A DNA stretch of 45,633 nt, taken from NCBI GenBank assembly GCA_002423305.1, contig DIVI01000015.1:1-45633 (forward strand), in the 5' to 3' direction. A program made the translations under genes and the position numbers. The notes under the pieces were generated by a model, which had not been told where the DNA came from, ran no database searches, and worked only from the letters and a program-made list of their open reading frames with translations. Positions 18,565 to 26,580 of this stretch are shown here, piece after piece. The stretch is from Methylococcus sp. UBA6136 (GTDB taxonomy: Bacteria > Pseudomonadota > Gammaproteobacteria > Methylococcales > Methylococcaceae). Position 1 is the stretch's first letter. Each line of letters starts with the position of its first letter.

Positions 18565-18771
18565 ATGTACATCTGCATCTGCAAAAGTGTGACCGATAGC
18601 CAGATTCGGCGCTGTGTCCGTGAAACTGGCGTCAGAAACCTGCGTGGCCTGCGCCGGGAACTGGGTGCCTGCGATCAGTGCGGAAAATGTGCGCGCGAGG
18701 CCCGGCAGATCATCACACAAAACATCGAAGAGTCGAATGGCGCTCGCCGTGAATTCCTCTCAGCCGCGTGA
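18565..18771 (+). CDS. bfd: Bacterioferritin-associated ferredoxin (Bfd)
   Basis: This 68-residue [2Fe-2S] protein delivers electrons to bacterioferritin so stored Fe3+ is reduced and released. The four cluster cysteines are Cys4, Cys6, Cys39 and Cys42 (MYICICKSV and CDQCGKC); Cys17 and Cys36 are additional. The start at ATG 18565 gives the canonical MYICIC N-terminus; the upstream ATG at 18523 adds 14 unrelated residues. AGGGTGA at 18551-18557 may be the ribosome binding site. It lies between two bacterioferritin genes, plus-strand after the first and convergent with the second. Iron regulation by Fur is expected, but I see no clear Fur box. Confidence 0.95.
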   Translation: MYICICKSVTDSQIRRCVRETGVRNLRGLRRELGACDQCGKCAREARQIITQNIEESNGARREFLSAA

Positions 18772-18802
18772 ACCGTCACGCGACTGAACCAAGGATGCAG
18801 TC

Positions 18803-19267
18803 CTACATCATGGACTGTTGGTAATTTTGCACACCCACCCGTCCGATCAGTTCCAATTGGGTTTCGAGCCAATCAACATGCTCCTCTTCACTGTCAAGAA
18901 TTGACTGGAACAGGTCACGACTGACGAAATCGCCCGCTTGTTCGCAGTATGCAATGGCTTCGCGAAGCTCGGGCAACGCCTCCATTTCAAGGCGCAGGTC
19001 GCATTCCAGAATCTCCTGAGTGTGCTCGCCGATTCTGAGCTTTCCCAACTCCTGCAAGTTGGGCAGTCCTTCCAGGAACAAAATACGTTCAATGAGCTTG
19101 TCCGCATGCTTCATCTCATCGATAGACTCGTGGTATTCCTTCTCATCGAGCTTGTGGAGCCCCCAGTTCTTGAACATACGCGCATGAAGAAAATACTGAT
19201 TGATGGCCGTGAGCTCATTGGCCAGCACCTTATTCAGATGCTTGATGACTTTTTTATCGCCTTTCAT
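18803..19267 (-). CDS. bfr: Bacterioferritin, haem-binding type
   Basis: This 154-residue iron-storage protein is closely like E. coli and Pseudomonas haem-containing bacterioferritin (MKGDKKVIKHLNKVLANEL). All ferroxidase residues (Glu18, Glu51, His54, Glu94, Glu127, His130) and haem ligand Met52 (SIDEMKHAD) are present. GAGGAAA just before the ATG is a good ribosome binding site. It is convergent with bfd, with only 31 bp between stops. With the Met52-less subunit at 17984-18451 it may form a mixed shell, as reported for two-subunit bacterioferritins elsewhere. Confidence 0.96.
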   Translation of the reverse strand: MKGDKKVIKHLNKVLANELTAINQYFLHARMFKNWGLHKLDEKEYHESIDEMKHADKLIERILFLEGLPNLQELGKLRIGEHTQEILECDLRLEMEALPELREAIAYCEQAGDFVSRDLFQSILDSEEEHVDWLETQLELIGRVGVQNYQQSMM

Positions 19268-19402
19268 GATATTTCCTCGAAAAAATGGTTAACGCCGGGC
19301 ACCGACACAGACTAACGTCAGAGCAATCGTTCAGCAACGCCGAGAAGTGATTACCCCAAAGGTATCGCCGCCCTCTTTTGACTGAAAAAACTCACACTGC
19401 TC

Positions 19403-19975
19403 ATGATTATTTACTTGCATGGCTTCCGGTCATCACCCGCATCCACCAAGGCTAAATGCCTGAAAAACCACCTGTCAGAGAAGGGCCTGAGCGATCAGTT
19501 CTGGTGCGAGGAACTCCCCATTGATCCAGCCATGGCTATCGCGCGTGTTGAGCAGACAATTGCGACCGATCCGGCTAAATCCGTCCTGATCGGAAGCTCG
19601 TTGGGCGGCTATTACGCCACTTATCTTGCCGAGAAACATGACCTGCGCGCGATACTCATTAATCCAGCAACGCATGCGGGGCAGACGCTGGCCCCCTGGA
19701 TTGGACCACACACCAACCTCTACACCGGCGAACATTTTGAACTCACGTCCGGCCATGTCGCGGCGTTGAACAACCTTTGGGTACCCATCCTTAGCAAGCC
19801 GGAACGCTTCTGGCTGATTGTGGAAACCGGTGACGAGATTCTGGATTATCGGGAGGCCGTCTCCCGCTATGCCGGTGCCCGTCAGACCGTGATTGAAGGG
19901 GGCGATCACAGCCTGCGGCATTTCCCTGACTTACTGGAAGCCATGGTGGAATTCGCGTTATTTGACAAGGACTGA
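19403..19975 (+). CDS. yqiA: YqiA/YcfP-family alpha/beta-hydrolase (esterase)
   Basis: This 190-residue single-domain hydrolase begins MIIYLHGFRSSPAS. The nucleophile elbow GSSLGGYYAT carries the catalytic Ser; Asp in ETGDEILDY and His in GGDHSLRHF complete the triad. The E. coli homologue is an esterase of uncertain natural substrate. It is a single gene between the bacterioferritin module and the Rieske gene, with which it is convergent. The start has no strong ribosome binding site, but the first codons match the family N-terminus exactly. Confidence 0.93.
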   Translation: MIIYLHGFRSSPASTKAKCLKNHLSEKGLSDQFWCEELPIDPAMAIARVEQTIATDPAKSVLIGSSLGGYYATYLAEKHDLRAILINPATHAGQTLAPWIGPHTNLYTGEHFELTSGHVAALNNLWVPILSKPERFWLIVETGDEILDYREAVSRYAGARQTVIEGGDHSLRHFPDLLEAMVEFALFDKD

Positions 19976-20080
19976 CTGCGATCGGTTTGCCCACGCCCCA
20001 CCGTGAAGCTACCGACTTGGTCTGAGCTAAACAGATCACCCTGGTCCGTTCGCCCGTGTCCTGGCGGTTTCCAGGTAGGC

Positions 20081-21211
20081 TTAACCTGCGGCGGCCTGCC
20101 TCGACATCTTCAAAGGCGCTGTTTGCGCTCGATCAAGGTAATCCTGCCATTGCTGCACTGTCAGCTTTTGTAACAATGGAACCACTGGATTTAGCTCGAT
20201 CGGCGGCGCATCCCAATGCGTGTCATAGCCCAACTGCTCTGCTTCCAGCGCGATGCCATCTTCTGCCAGCAGTGGCTTGAACAGCAGGGGCACAGAAGCA
20301 TTGAGAACGAGTTGAGTCAGCCACTTGGGGGCATTCATCGCCAGCATCGGAATCTTGACGCTGTCGAAGTAAAAGACGAAGAAAACACGCGTGGTTTTTT
20401 CATCGATAGGCAACAGGAAACACCAGTGCTTGATGCTGTCCCCGGTATTCGACCACTGATAGGGATAGTCGTAACAGATTTCGATGGAACGGGTGTTGAC
20501 TCTTTTACGGTTCACAAAAAATCTGGAAATCTTCCCCTCGGCCATGTAGGTGTCGTACGTCAGGTACACCCGATTGTCATCAGACTCATAATGGGTCAGC
20601 TTGGCATCGACAAACGGTTGATACTTACGATGCAGAAACGCATGGGCAAAATCGCAGATGTTGTCGATCACCATCGAATGGTGGGTTTTCCAAGTGTAAT
20701 CCACCGTGAAGCCGGCCCAGGGGTTGTCTCCGGTCAGTTCGGGAATTTCCGGGACTTTCTGCGCTTCGGCCTTCTTCGGATCGCCCGGGAAAAGCCAGAT
20801 CAGGCCATAGCGTACCTGCAGCGGATAGGTTCGCAGCTGGTGTTTGATCAATGACTTGCCAAAGCTGTCATGCGAATAATCGGTCAACCAGCCATCCCGG
20901 TTGAACGACCAGCCATGGTAGGCACAGCGCAGCTGACACTTATCTACAGCTCCGTGGGTGAGTTTCAGATGGCGATGTGGACAACGGTTCTGGACCGCCG
21001 CCAACATGCTGTCCTCTCCTCTAAATACCGCTATAGATATATTCCAGAAGGTGATTTCCCTGACTTCACCCTTTTTTATGGCACTGTCGTATTCGACGGC
21101 ATACCAGCGATCCGGGTCCATGCCGGAAGCCCGCGCTTTTTGCCGGGTATTCTTGGCTTCGTTGAAGGAGGGCGGTGTTGATTGGACGGTGTCGTTCTGG
21201 ACATCGCTCAT
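20081..21211 (-). CDS. Rieske non-haem iron oxygenase, possibly sterol-modifying (SdmA-like)
   Basis: The 376-residue protein has an N-terminal Rieske [2Fe-2S] domain with ligands Cys77/His79 (CPHRHLKL) and Cys96/His99 (CAYHGW). A catalytic domain has a mononuclear iron site around Asp187, His190 and His194 (DNICDFAHAFLHR). No transmembrane anchor is visible. Such enzymes use O2 and electrons from a ferredoxin/reductase pair, which is not encoded nearby. Its partners are a 3-beta-hydroxysteroid dehydrogenase-type gene 58 bp upstream and a divergent DHCR24-like gene. This pairing recalls SdmA/SdmB, which remove a sterol C-4 methyl group in Methylococcus capsulatus. The oxygenase family is certain; the sterol substrate is inferred. 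GGAG upstream supports the start. Confidence 0.85.
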   Translation of the reverse strand: MSDVQNDTVQSTPPSFNEAKNTRQKARASGMDPDRWYAVEYDSAIKKGEVREITFWNISIAVFRGEDSMLAAVQNRCPHRHLKLTHGAVDKCQLRCAYHGWSFNRDGWLTDYSHDSFGKSLIKHQLRTYPLQVRYGLIWLFPGDPKKAEAQKVPEIPELTGDNPWAGFTVDYTWKTHHSMVIDNICDFAHAFLHRKYQPFVDAKLTHYESDDNRVYLTYDTYMAEGKISRFFVNRKRVNTRSIEICYDYPYQWSNTGDSIKHWCFLLPIDEKTTRVFFVFYFDSVKIPMLAMNAPKWLTQLVLNASVPLLFKPLLAEDGIALEAEQLGYDTHWDAPPIELNPVVPLLQKLTVQQWQDYLDRAQTAPLKMSRQAAAG

Positions 21212-21269
21212 GGCGGAATTCTCCGAGACTAGGAAAAACTGAGCAAGGGGCTATAGCAGATCGGACCAC

Positions 21270-22283
21270 CTACCGTGGTCTGATCACGCCTCGGCGGAGG
21301 AAATCTTCATAGGCTGCCTTTACGGCATCCTTGAGCGGTGTGGGGCGAAAACCCAGTTCCTCCCTCGCTTTACGATGGTCCACCCGTCGATGCATGCTGA
21401 GAAGGCGCACTGCAGCGGGAGTAAATCGGCGGGGCTTATTGGGAAAGGCACGAAACCATGTCTTGTCGGCCACTTCGGCAATGGCTGCCATGACGGGTGC
21501 CGGCATACGCAGCCGGGGCTTTGGCTGCCCTGTCACCTCACCAAACATATCAAGAAGGCCATCCACTGAAGAATAGGCTGTGCTGATGATGTACTTTTGG
21601 CCGGAACGTCCCTTCTGCATCGCGAGCACATGACCCTCGGCGATATCATGGGTAGAGACGAACTCGAACCCGCCGGGAATATAGGCGCGCAACTGCCCAT
21701 GGGCGTAATCGATCAATACCCGCCCAATACGGGACGGGGCGAAGTCGTGAGGTCCGAGAATGGCGCAGGACGTTGCCACCACCACATTCAGCCCATCGGC
21801 ATGGGCACGAAGACAGTGGTGCTCGACCAGATGCTTGGTGAAGCCATAAGGGAGGTGCCGGTCGAAGGGATAGAAAGGCATATCCTCATGGCTCGCCTTG
21901 CCGGCCTCATAACCGGTCGCACTTAGCGAACCCGAAACAACCACCTTTTCTACGCCATACGCGGCAGCGGCATTCAGGATATTCAGCGTGCCCAACACAT
22001 TGGTATCAAAAACATCGCGCTTATGGGCTGCGTCTCCCTCAATGGTGGAAACGAGTGCCGCACAGTGGTAGACACGACCACAACCCTTGACTGCATCGGA
22101 GACTTCCTGGGCGTTGCGAAGATCGCCGGAAATCCATTCGACATCCAGGCCGTCCATCGCTCCGTTGTCGCGACCCTCACGGATCAGCACCCGAACCTCT
22201 TCTCCATCGGCAATGAGTCGCCGCACCAGATTCGCTCCCAGATGCCCAGTCGCACCAGTCACCAGGGTTTTACCAACACTCAT
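21270..22283 (-). CDS. NAD(P)-dependent 3-beta-hydroxysteroid dehydrogenase/epimerase-like protein (SdmB-like)
   Basis: This is an extended short-chain dehydrogenase of 337 residues. The Rossmann motif GATGHLG is at 10-16 and the catalytic Tyr146-x3-Lys150 (YGFTK) is intact. It resembles dihydroflavonol reductases, HpnA-type proteins and 3-beta-hydroxysteroid dehydrogenase/C-4 decarboxylases (NSDHL). It is upstream of and probably cotranscribed with the Rieske gene (58 bp gap). In Methylococcus an equivalent reductase, SdmB, works with a Rieske enzyme in sterol C-4 demethylation. The start at ATG 22283 is preferred to 22328, because the latter adds 15 residues before the beta-strand. A sugar or other substrate cannot be excluded from sequence. 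Confidence 0.82.
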   Translation of the reverse strand: MSVGKTLVTGATGHLGANLVRRLIADGEEVRVLIREGRDNGAMDGLDVEWISGDLRNAQEVSDAVKGCGRVYHCAALVSTIEGDAAHKRDVFDTNVLGTLNILNAAAAYGVEKVVVSGSLSATGYEAGKASHEDMPFYPFDRHLPYGFTKHLVEHHCLRAHADGLNVVVATSCAILGPHDFAPSRIGRVLIDYAHGQLRAYIPGGFEFVSTHDIAEGHVLAMQKGRSGQKYIISTAYSSVDGLLDMFGEVTGQPKPRLRMPAPVMAAIAEVADKTWFRAFPNKPRRFTPAAVRLLSMHRRVDHRKAREELGFRPTPLKDAVKAAYEDFLRRGVIRPR

Positions 22284-22475
22284 GATAGGAAGTCGCAAAG
22301 TTGCCGCATAGGCCGGCAATGTTAACATGTAAGGGGCATTCGGACTGTCATTTCAGCGCATCCTGACGAATCACCGGGGATCTCTCAAGACGCGTCCTGA
22401 CGGCTCCGAAATCCTGATTTCGCCGCTCCAAGCAGGGCACTTAACTCAATCCGCCTCCAGCCCCCGATCTTTGAC
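22284..22475. promoter_or_regulatory. Divergent intergenic region between the SdmB-like and DHCR24-like genes
   Basis: About 190 bp separate the start of the minus-strand dehydrogenase gene from the start of the plus-strand DHCR24-like gene. Promoters for both units must lie here. I could not identify a convincing -35/-10 pair or operator by eye, so this entry rests on gene orientation alone. Confidence 0.4.
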
Positions 22476-24074
22476 ATGAGCACCCCAAGCAACCCATCCG
22501 GCCAACTGTTCGAGTACATACTCACCCACCATCGAGGGCTCTTCGCCACCCTCATTCTTCTGCCCATCTCGTGCGTTTACAGCGCCTACGTATTTGTGCG
22601 CAACCACATCCTGTTCCGCCTGCGCTCGGCTCCAGCCCATCATGAGCAAAGGGTAAAAGACGTGATTCGGCAAATCGAGGAGTGGAAGAAGGACGGGGCC
22701 CAACAGCAGTTATGTACCGCCCGCTCCGGCTGGCAGGCCATGAGCGAAATGGTGCCCAAATACAAGCTTTCCCGCCGCAACATCCAGATCGGCATGTATG
22801 ACATTCTGGAAATCGACGAGACAAAACAGACCGTTCGTGTAGAACCCATGGCCAGCATGGGCCAGGTCTCCCGCAGCCTAATCAGCAAAGGTTGGATCCT
22901 GCCGGTAGTACCTGAACTGGATGATCTGACTGTAGGCGGCTTGATCATGGGCTTCGGCGTGGAAACCAGCAGTCATAAATACGGGCTGTTCCAGTACATT
23001 TGCGAATCGTTTGATCTCGTCACGGCCGAGGGCAAACTGCTGCACTGCAGCGCCGAGGAAAACACCGAGCTTTTTCGCCTGATCCCCTGGAGTCACGGCA
23101 CGCTGGGTTTCCTGGTTGCCGCTGAGCTCAAGATCATCCCGGCCCGCAAATATGTCCGGGTCGAATATCGCCCTGTGCATACACTGGACGATCTGTGCGA
23201 CGGTTTCGACAAGGAATGCCGGGATACCAAAAACAACGAATTCGTCGAAGCCCTAGTTTATAGCCGCCATACCGGTGTCCTGATGACGGGCGCCCTGACG
23301 GATGAAACCGGGACTGACGGGGTCATCAACCGCATTGGTCGCTGGTACAAACCCTGGTTCTACAAGCACGTCGAGGAGTTGCTGAAAAACAGCCAGTCCA
23401 CAGTGGAATACATCCCGCTTCGGGACTACCTCCATCGGCACACACGCAGCTATTTCTGGGCCATGGAGGAAATCATCACCTTTGGCAATCACCCACTGTT
23501 TCGCTGGCTACTGGGGTGGGCCCTGCCGCCGCGCATTGAACTGCTGAAGTACACCGAAACCGAGACAACAAGACGGCTCAGGGAAAAGCATCATGTCGTG
23601 CAGGACATGCTGATGCCGATGCCTTTGCTCAAAAAGTCCATCGAATATTTCGATGATCATTTTGACCTTTATCCGCTATGGCTATCCCCCATGGCCATCT
23701 TTGACAACCCACAGCACCTCGGTCTGATCCACCCCTATAAAACCTCACAAGGCGGTGTCGACGAAATGTATGTGGACATTGGCGCCTATGGCACCCCCCG
23801 AAAACCCGGGTTTGATGGCCGATCAGCCCTGCCGCTACTGGAGCGATTTGTCATTGATCATCAGGGATACCAGGCCCTCTACGCCAAAACACTATTGACC
23901 GAAGAGGACTTCCACCGGATGTTCGATCACTCCGCTTACGATCGACTCAGGGAGAAGCTCCCCTACTGCAAGCAGGCGTTTGGGGAGATCTACGACAAAG
24001 TCTCATCGAAAGGTCGCATTTCCCCCGTGGAAATGCGAAAACTGAAGTCCGCTGAAACCAGCCAGCCACGATAA
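22476..24074 (+). CDS. Delta24-sterol reductase-like FAD oxidoreductase (DHCR24 homologue)
   Basis: The 532-residue protein has an N-terminal membrane segment (about residues 23-42), an FAD-binding domain of the VAO/PCMH type (about 75-225) and a long C-terminal domain. Many stretches match human DHCR24 (seladin-1) and plant DWF1 as I remember them: SAPAHHEQRV, PELDDLTVGGLIMG, SSHKYGLFQ, GTLGFLVAAE, YKPWF-KHVE, HRHTRS, HHVVQDML, DIGAYG. DHCR24 reduces the C-24 double bond of sterol side chains with NADPH and FAD. The length (516 in human) and anchor position also agree. Neighbouring Rieske and NSDHL-like genes point to the same pathway. The actual substrate in this bacterium is unproven, and no cyclase gene is in view. 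Confidence 0.88.
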   Translation: MSTPSNPSGQLFEYILTHHRGLFATLILLPISCVYSAYVFVRNHILFRLRSAPAHHEQRVKDVIRQIEEWKKDGAQQQLCTARSGWQAMSEMVPKYKLSRRNIQIGMYDILEIDETKQTVRVEPMASMGQVSRSLISKGWILPVVPELDDLTVGGLIMGFGVETSSHKYGLFQYICESFDLVTAEGKLLHCSAEENTELFRLIPWSHGTLGFLVAAELKIIPARKYVRVEYRPVHTLDDLCDGFDKECRDTKNNEFVEALVYSRHTGVLMTGALTDETGTDGVINRIGRWYKPWFYKHVEELLKNSQSTVEYIPLRDYLHRHTRSYFWAMEEIITFGNHPLFRWLLGWALPPRIELLKYTETETTRRLREKHHVVQDMLMPMPLLKKSIEYFDDHFDLYPLWLSPMAIFDNPQHLGLIHPYKTSQGGVDEMYVDIGAYGTPRKPGFDGRSALPLLERFVIDHQGYQALYAKTLLTEEDFHRMFDHSAYDRLREKLPYCKQAFGEIYDKVSSKGRISPVEMRKLKSAETSQPR

Positions 24075-24086
24075 AACCCCTGGGAT

Positions 24087-24119
24087 GCTTCATACACGGA
24101 TGCAAACCGTGAATGAAGC
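24087..24119 (+). other. Stem-loop after the DHCR24-like gene
   Basis: GCTTCATACACGG (24087-24099) pairs with CCGTGAATGAAGC (24107-24119) over 13 positions with one mismatch and a 7-base loop. It begins 12 bases after the stop codon. There is no T tract, so it is more likely a 3' mRNA-stabilising hairpin or part of a factor-dependent end than an intrinsic terminator. Confidence 0.5.
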
Positions 24120-24366
24120 GTCGCCTTCAAATCCAGTCGACGCCATTTTTTGTGACAATTGGGCCGGCTGTCCACACTTTTTTGTGACCCGGTCCGTTGG
24201 ATACTACTCAAGAACTGACACAAGTTTATGCTTGGCATGCTCAAGTCCATATCGGCTGAGTGGGGCTTAAGGTCGACATCCCTCATCGGTCATTGTCGGC
24301 ATGACTTCCCCGTAACAACGGGCAGTCGATACATGCACAAAAGCCTGAAAGTTAGGTTTCAGCACC

Positions 24367-24407
24367 AAAGAATCGGCTCAGCGAAATTCGCTGAGCCGAT
24401 TCTTTTT
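24367..24407. terminator. Bidirectional rho-independent terminator with a 19-bp stem
   Basis: The arms at 24367-24385 and 24387-24405 are perfectly complementary around a single central base, and the plus strand ends in five Ts. On the minus strand the hairpin is 47 bp past the stop of the OmpA-like gene and ends in TTT. It lies between two convergent genes and could stop transcripts from both sides. Confidence 0.85.
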
Positions 24408-24451
24408 GCACCCTCGGTTAGGCCGTGACCCCGGGAATTAGCGCTTTCGGA

Positions 24452-26392
24452 TCAGAAAAGATCCGATGAATCCGAACTTGGGCGACGCTCTGCAGGTTTT
24501 GGTGGGGTTTTGGGCTTTGGTTTGGCTAGTGGGGCAGTGGCCGGTTTAAGTGGAGCAGCCGGCCTCTTAGTCTCGGTATTTTTTGGCGTAGCCGGCGTCT
24601 TACTGATTTGCGGAATCCACCGCCCTCCACTCGGGGCTCGCGGCTTGGCCGTATTAGCATCATTTCCGCCAGTTGAAGCGGATCCCGATATCTTCTTACG
24701 CTTAAGCGAGTCCGCACTGACTGAATCCGCTGATCGAGAGGGAGACTCCCAGCCGCTTTCGCTCCCCGTCATACCCTCACTCGAGCGGGGCATGGCTTTA
24801 GGCTTCGCTTTGGGCTTGGATTTTTTCGGAGAATCCGTCACTTGGGAACCCCCGAGAACAGGCTCCAAGACAGGCGTGTTTGAAATTTCACCTGTGGAAT
24901 CCGGACTCAAGGGAACAACGGGCTCGACAAGAGACTCGGTTACTACCGGCTGGGGAAAGCCACACGGGTTCTTCTCATCGCAGAGTTGAGCCACCTTGAA
25001 CTCAATTCGGCGGTTCTTGAAACGTCCATAGGGCGTTTCATTGCTGGCAAGCGGTTGCTGACCGCCATAGCCCTTGACCTGCAGCATGTTGTCCGGCAAG
25101 CCCGCCGTCGTCAACGCGGTACGAACCGAATTGGCGCGCTCCAATGACAGCTTCAGATTCGCAGCGTCATTACCCTGGCTGTCCGTGTGGCCACCCACCT
25201 CGAAAACCACGGGTACAACCAATGTCCTGGCCAGATCCACCACCCGGTTGACAATAACCAGACTTTCTTCTGGAAAGGCAGAACCCCCCTCCGGGAAGGG
25301 AATGACCCATCGACTAAGGACTGCGGCAAGATCATTGCCTTGATAGTTGGGCGGCAGGGCAGACAAGGCATCCAGCGTTTCAAGATGCGACTCCTGGGCT
25401 AATTCAACGTCTTCGTCCCCCAGATAGCCAAGCCGAAATCCCGGTCCCAACGCGGTTTTCAGACTGTTGAGCACACTCTCCCGGTCCTCATTGGAAAGCC
25501 AGCCACCCAATTTCACGGAATTTCCCTCAAGACGGACATCGACGCCGGGAATATTCAGTTGCGGCAACACCCGATCAAGCTTGGACAACCAAGCCGGCAC
25601 GGCTACTGAAGGGTTTACCAGGAGATTACCGGTCAAGCGTGACTGACCATAAAAAGTAAGCAACTGCTCCGTAATATTGGCCTTCATTCCGGCATCCGTG
25701 ACAACACCGGTGTATTCATATTGGCCGCCATCATTACGGATGATCAGCTTTGCCACGGGTTTGCCCGGCTCAGGCTCGGGGATTGAGGGAGCAGGCGTCT
25801 GATCGGCGACAATCTCGCGCGGATGAGTGACGATGTGCTTGATTTTTGATTGATTCTTCCAGACCTGATAACCCAGAAGAGACGCTGTCACCAGCAGGGA
25901 GAGAACTCCGAAAGACCACCATAGGAATGTATTGGAGCGCTTTTCCTGAACCCGTCCCATAGGTTTGCCGGCAGGCGTTACCACCCTGGAGGAATCCCCA
26001 TCCAGGAAGGCCTGAACGGCCGCCGGAATCTTGGTGGGGATCACGCCATCCGCGGTAAAAAAGCGAGCCAGCCGAGGAATCGCATACGCCATGGCCGTTT
26101 TGACTCGGGCATTTGCCATCCCAAGGTTCTTGCCCGCTTTAGAGATGGCCCCGGCGCCGATGACACTTTCCAGGTCCTTGCCATCCAATGGCTTAATGGC
26201 CACGGCACTATCGCGCCAGGAGCGAGGCAAATCGCCCAGACCCGCCTGATCCAATCGATCAAAAAGTCCGTGCAGCCCCCCGGAACTGGGATCGAACATG
26301 ATCCTGATGGCTTCAGCCACCATGGGCCCTGCCCTGTTACCCAAGCCAAAATTCTCTGCCGTCTCACGAACAATTGCATTCAACAAGGCCAT
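24452..26392 (-). CDS. DUF937-transmembrane-OmpA fusion protein
   Basis: The 646-residue envelope protein has an unusual layout. Residues 1-120 resemble the YidB/DUF937 domain (GGLHGLFDRLDQAGLGD and GKDLESVIGAGAI patterns). A single transmembrane segment lies at about 155-177. A BON-like region follows at 213-325, then an OmpA/MotB peptidoglycan-binding domain at 362-468 (GGHTDSQGND, RANSVRTAL, RFKNRRIEF). The last about 175 residues are a Ser/Pro/Lys-rich disordered tail. It probably sits in the inner membrane with DUF937 in the cytoplasm and OmpA holding the cell wall; this topology is inferred. It is divergent from a cell-wall amidase gene, which suggests related roles. Confidence 0.88.
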   Translation of the reverse strand: MALLNAIVRETAENFGLGNRAGPMVAEAIRIMFDPSSGGLHGLFDRLDQAGLGDLPRSWRDSAVAIKPLDGKDLESVIGAGAISKAGKNLGMANARVKTAMAYAIPRLARFFTADGVIPTKIPAAVQAFLDGDSSRVVTPAGKPMGRVQEKRSNTFLWWSFGVLSLLVTASLLGYQVWKNQSKIKHIVTHPREIVADQTPAPSIPEPEPGKPVAKLIIRNDGGQYEYTGVVTDAGMKANITEQLLTFYGQSRLTGNLLVNPSVAVPAWLSKLDRVLPQLNIPGVDVRLEGNSVKLGGWLSNEDRESVLNSLKTALGPGFRLGYLGDEDVELAQESHLETLDALSALPPNYQGNDLAAVLSRWVIPFPEGGSAFPEESLVIVNRVVDLARTLVVPVVFEVGGHTDSQGNDAANLKLSLERANSVRTALTTAGLPDNMLQVKGYGGQQPLASNETPYGRFKNRRIEFKVAQLCDEKNPCGFPQPVVTESLVEPVVPLSPDSTGEISNTPVLEPVLGGSQVTDSPKKSKPKAKPKAMPRSSEGMTGSESGWESPSRSADSVSADSLKRKKISGSASTGGNDANTAKPRAPSGGRWIPQISKTPATPKNTETKRPAAPLKPATAPLAKPKPKTPPKPAERRPSSDSSDLF

Positions 26393-26580
26393 CTAGGGGC
26401 TCTCCACTTTCATATATTTATGGGTTAAATCTTCCCATCTGTTTCCAATGATAACGGAACCGTATTATTTTGGCTGTCATTTGGAGCGCAGTTTGGATTG
26501 ATATCTAATTTGATCGATTGACAACACTTGCCTGCGTGAAGCCCTGCCGGTATGTTCCCGCTGCCAATGCCACACCTTTG

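Larger units (their letters stand above)
24075..24451. other. Gene-free region between convergent genes
   Basis: These 377 bp hold no convincing gene; a 61-codon frame at 24085-24270 lacks a ribosome binding site and any protein-like pattern. They contain an imperfect stem-loop directly after the DHCR24-like stop and a long perfect hairpin near the other end, listed separately. The sequence around 24140-24260 is less GC-rich than its neighbours. Confidence 0.6.

Noticed and set aside
24085..24270. 61-codon frame after the DHCR24-like gene
   Set aside because: It has no ribosome binding site, odd composition, and overlaps a stem-loop in the 3' region.
26518..26580. TTG start and perfect TTGACA before the amidase gene
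   Set aside because: The extra 21 codons do not look like a signal peptide, and the TTGACA has no -10 at a usual distance.
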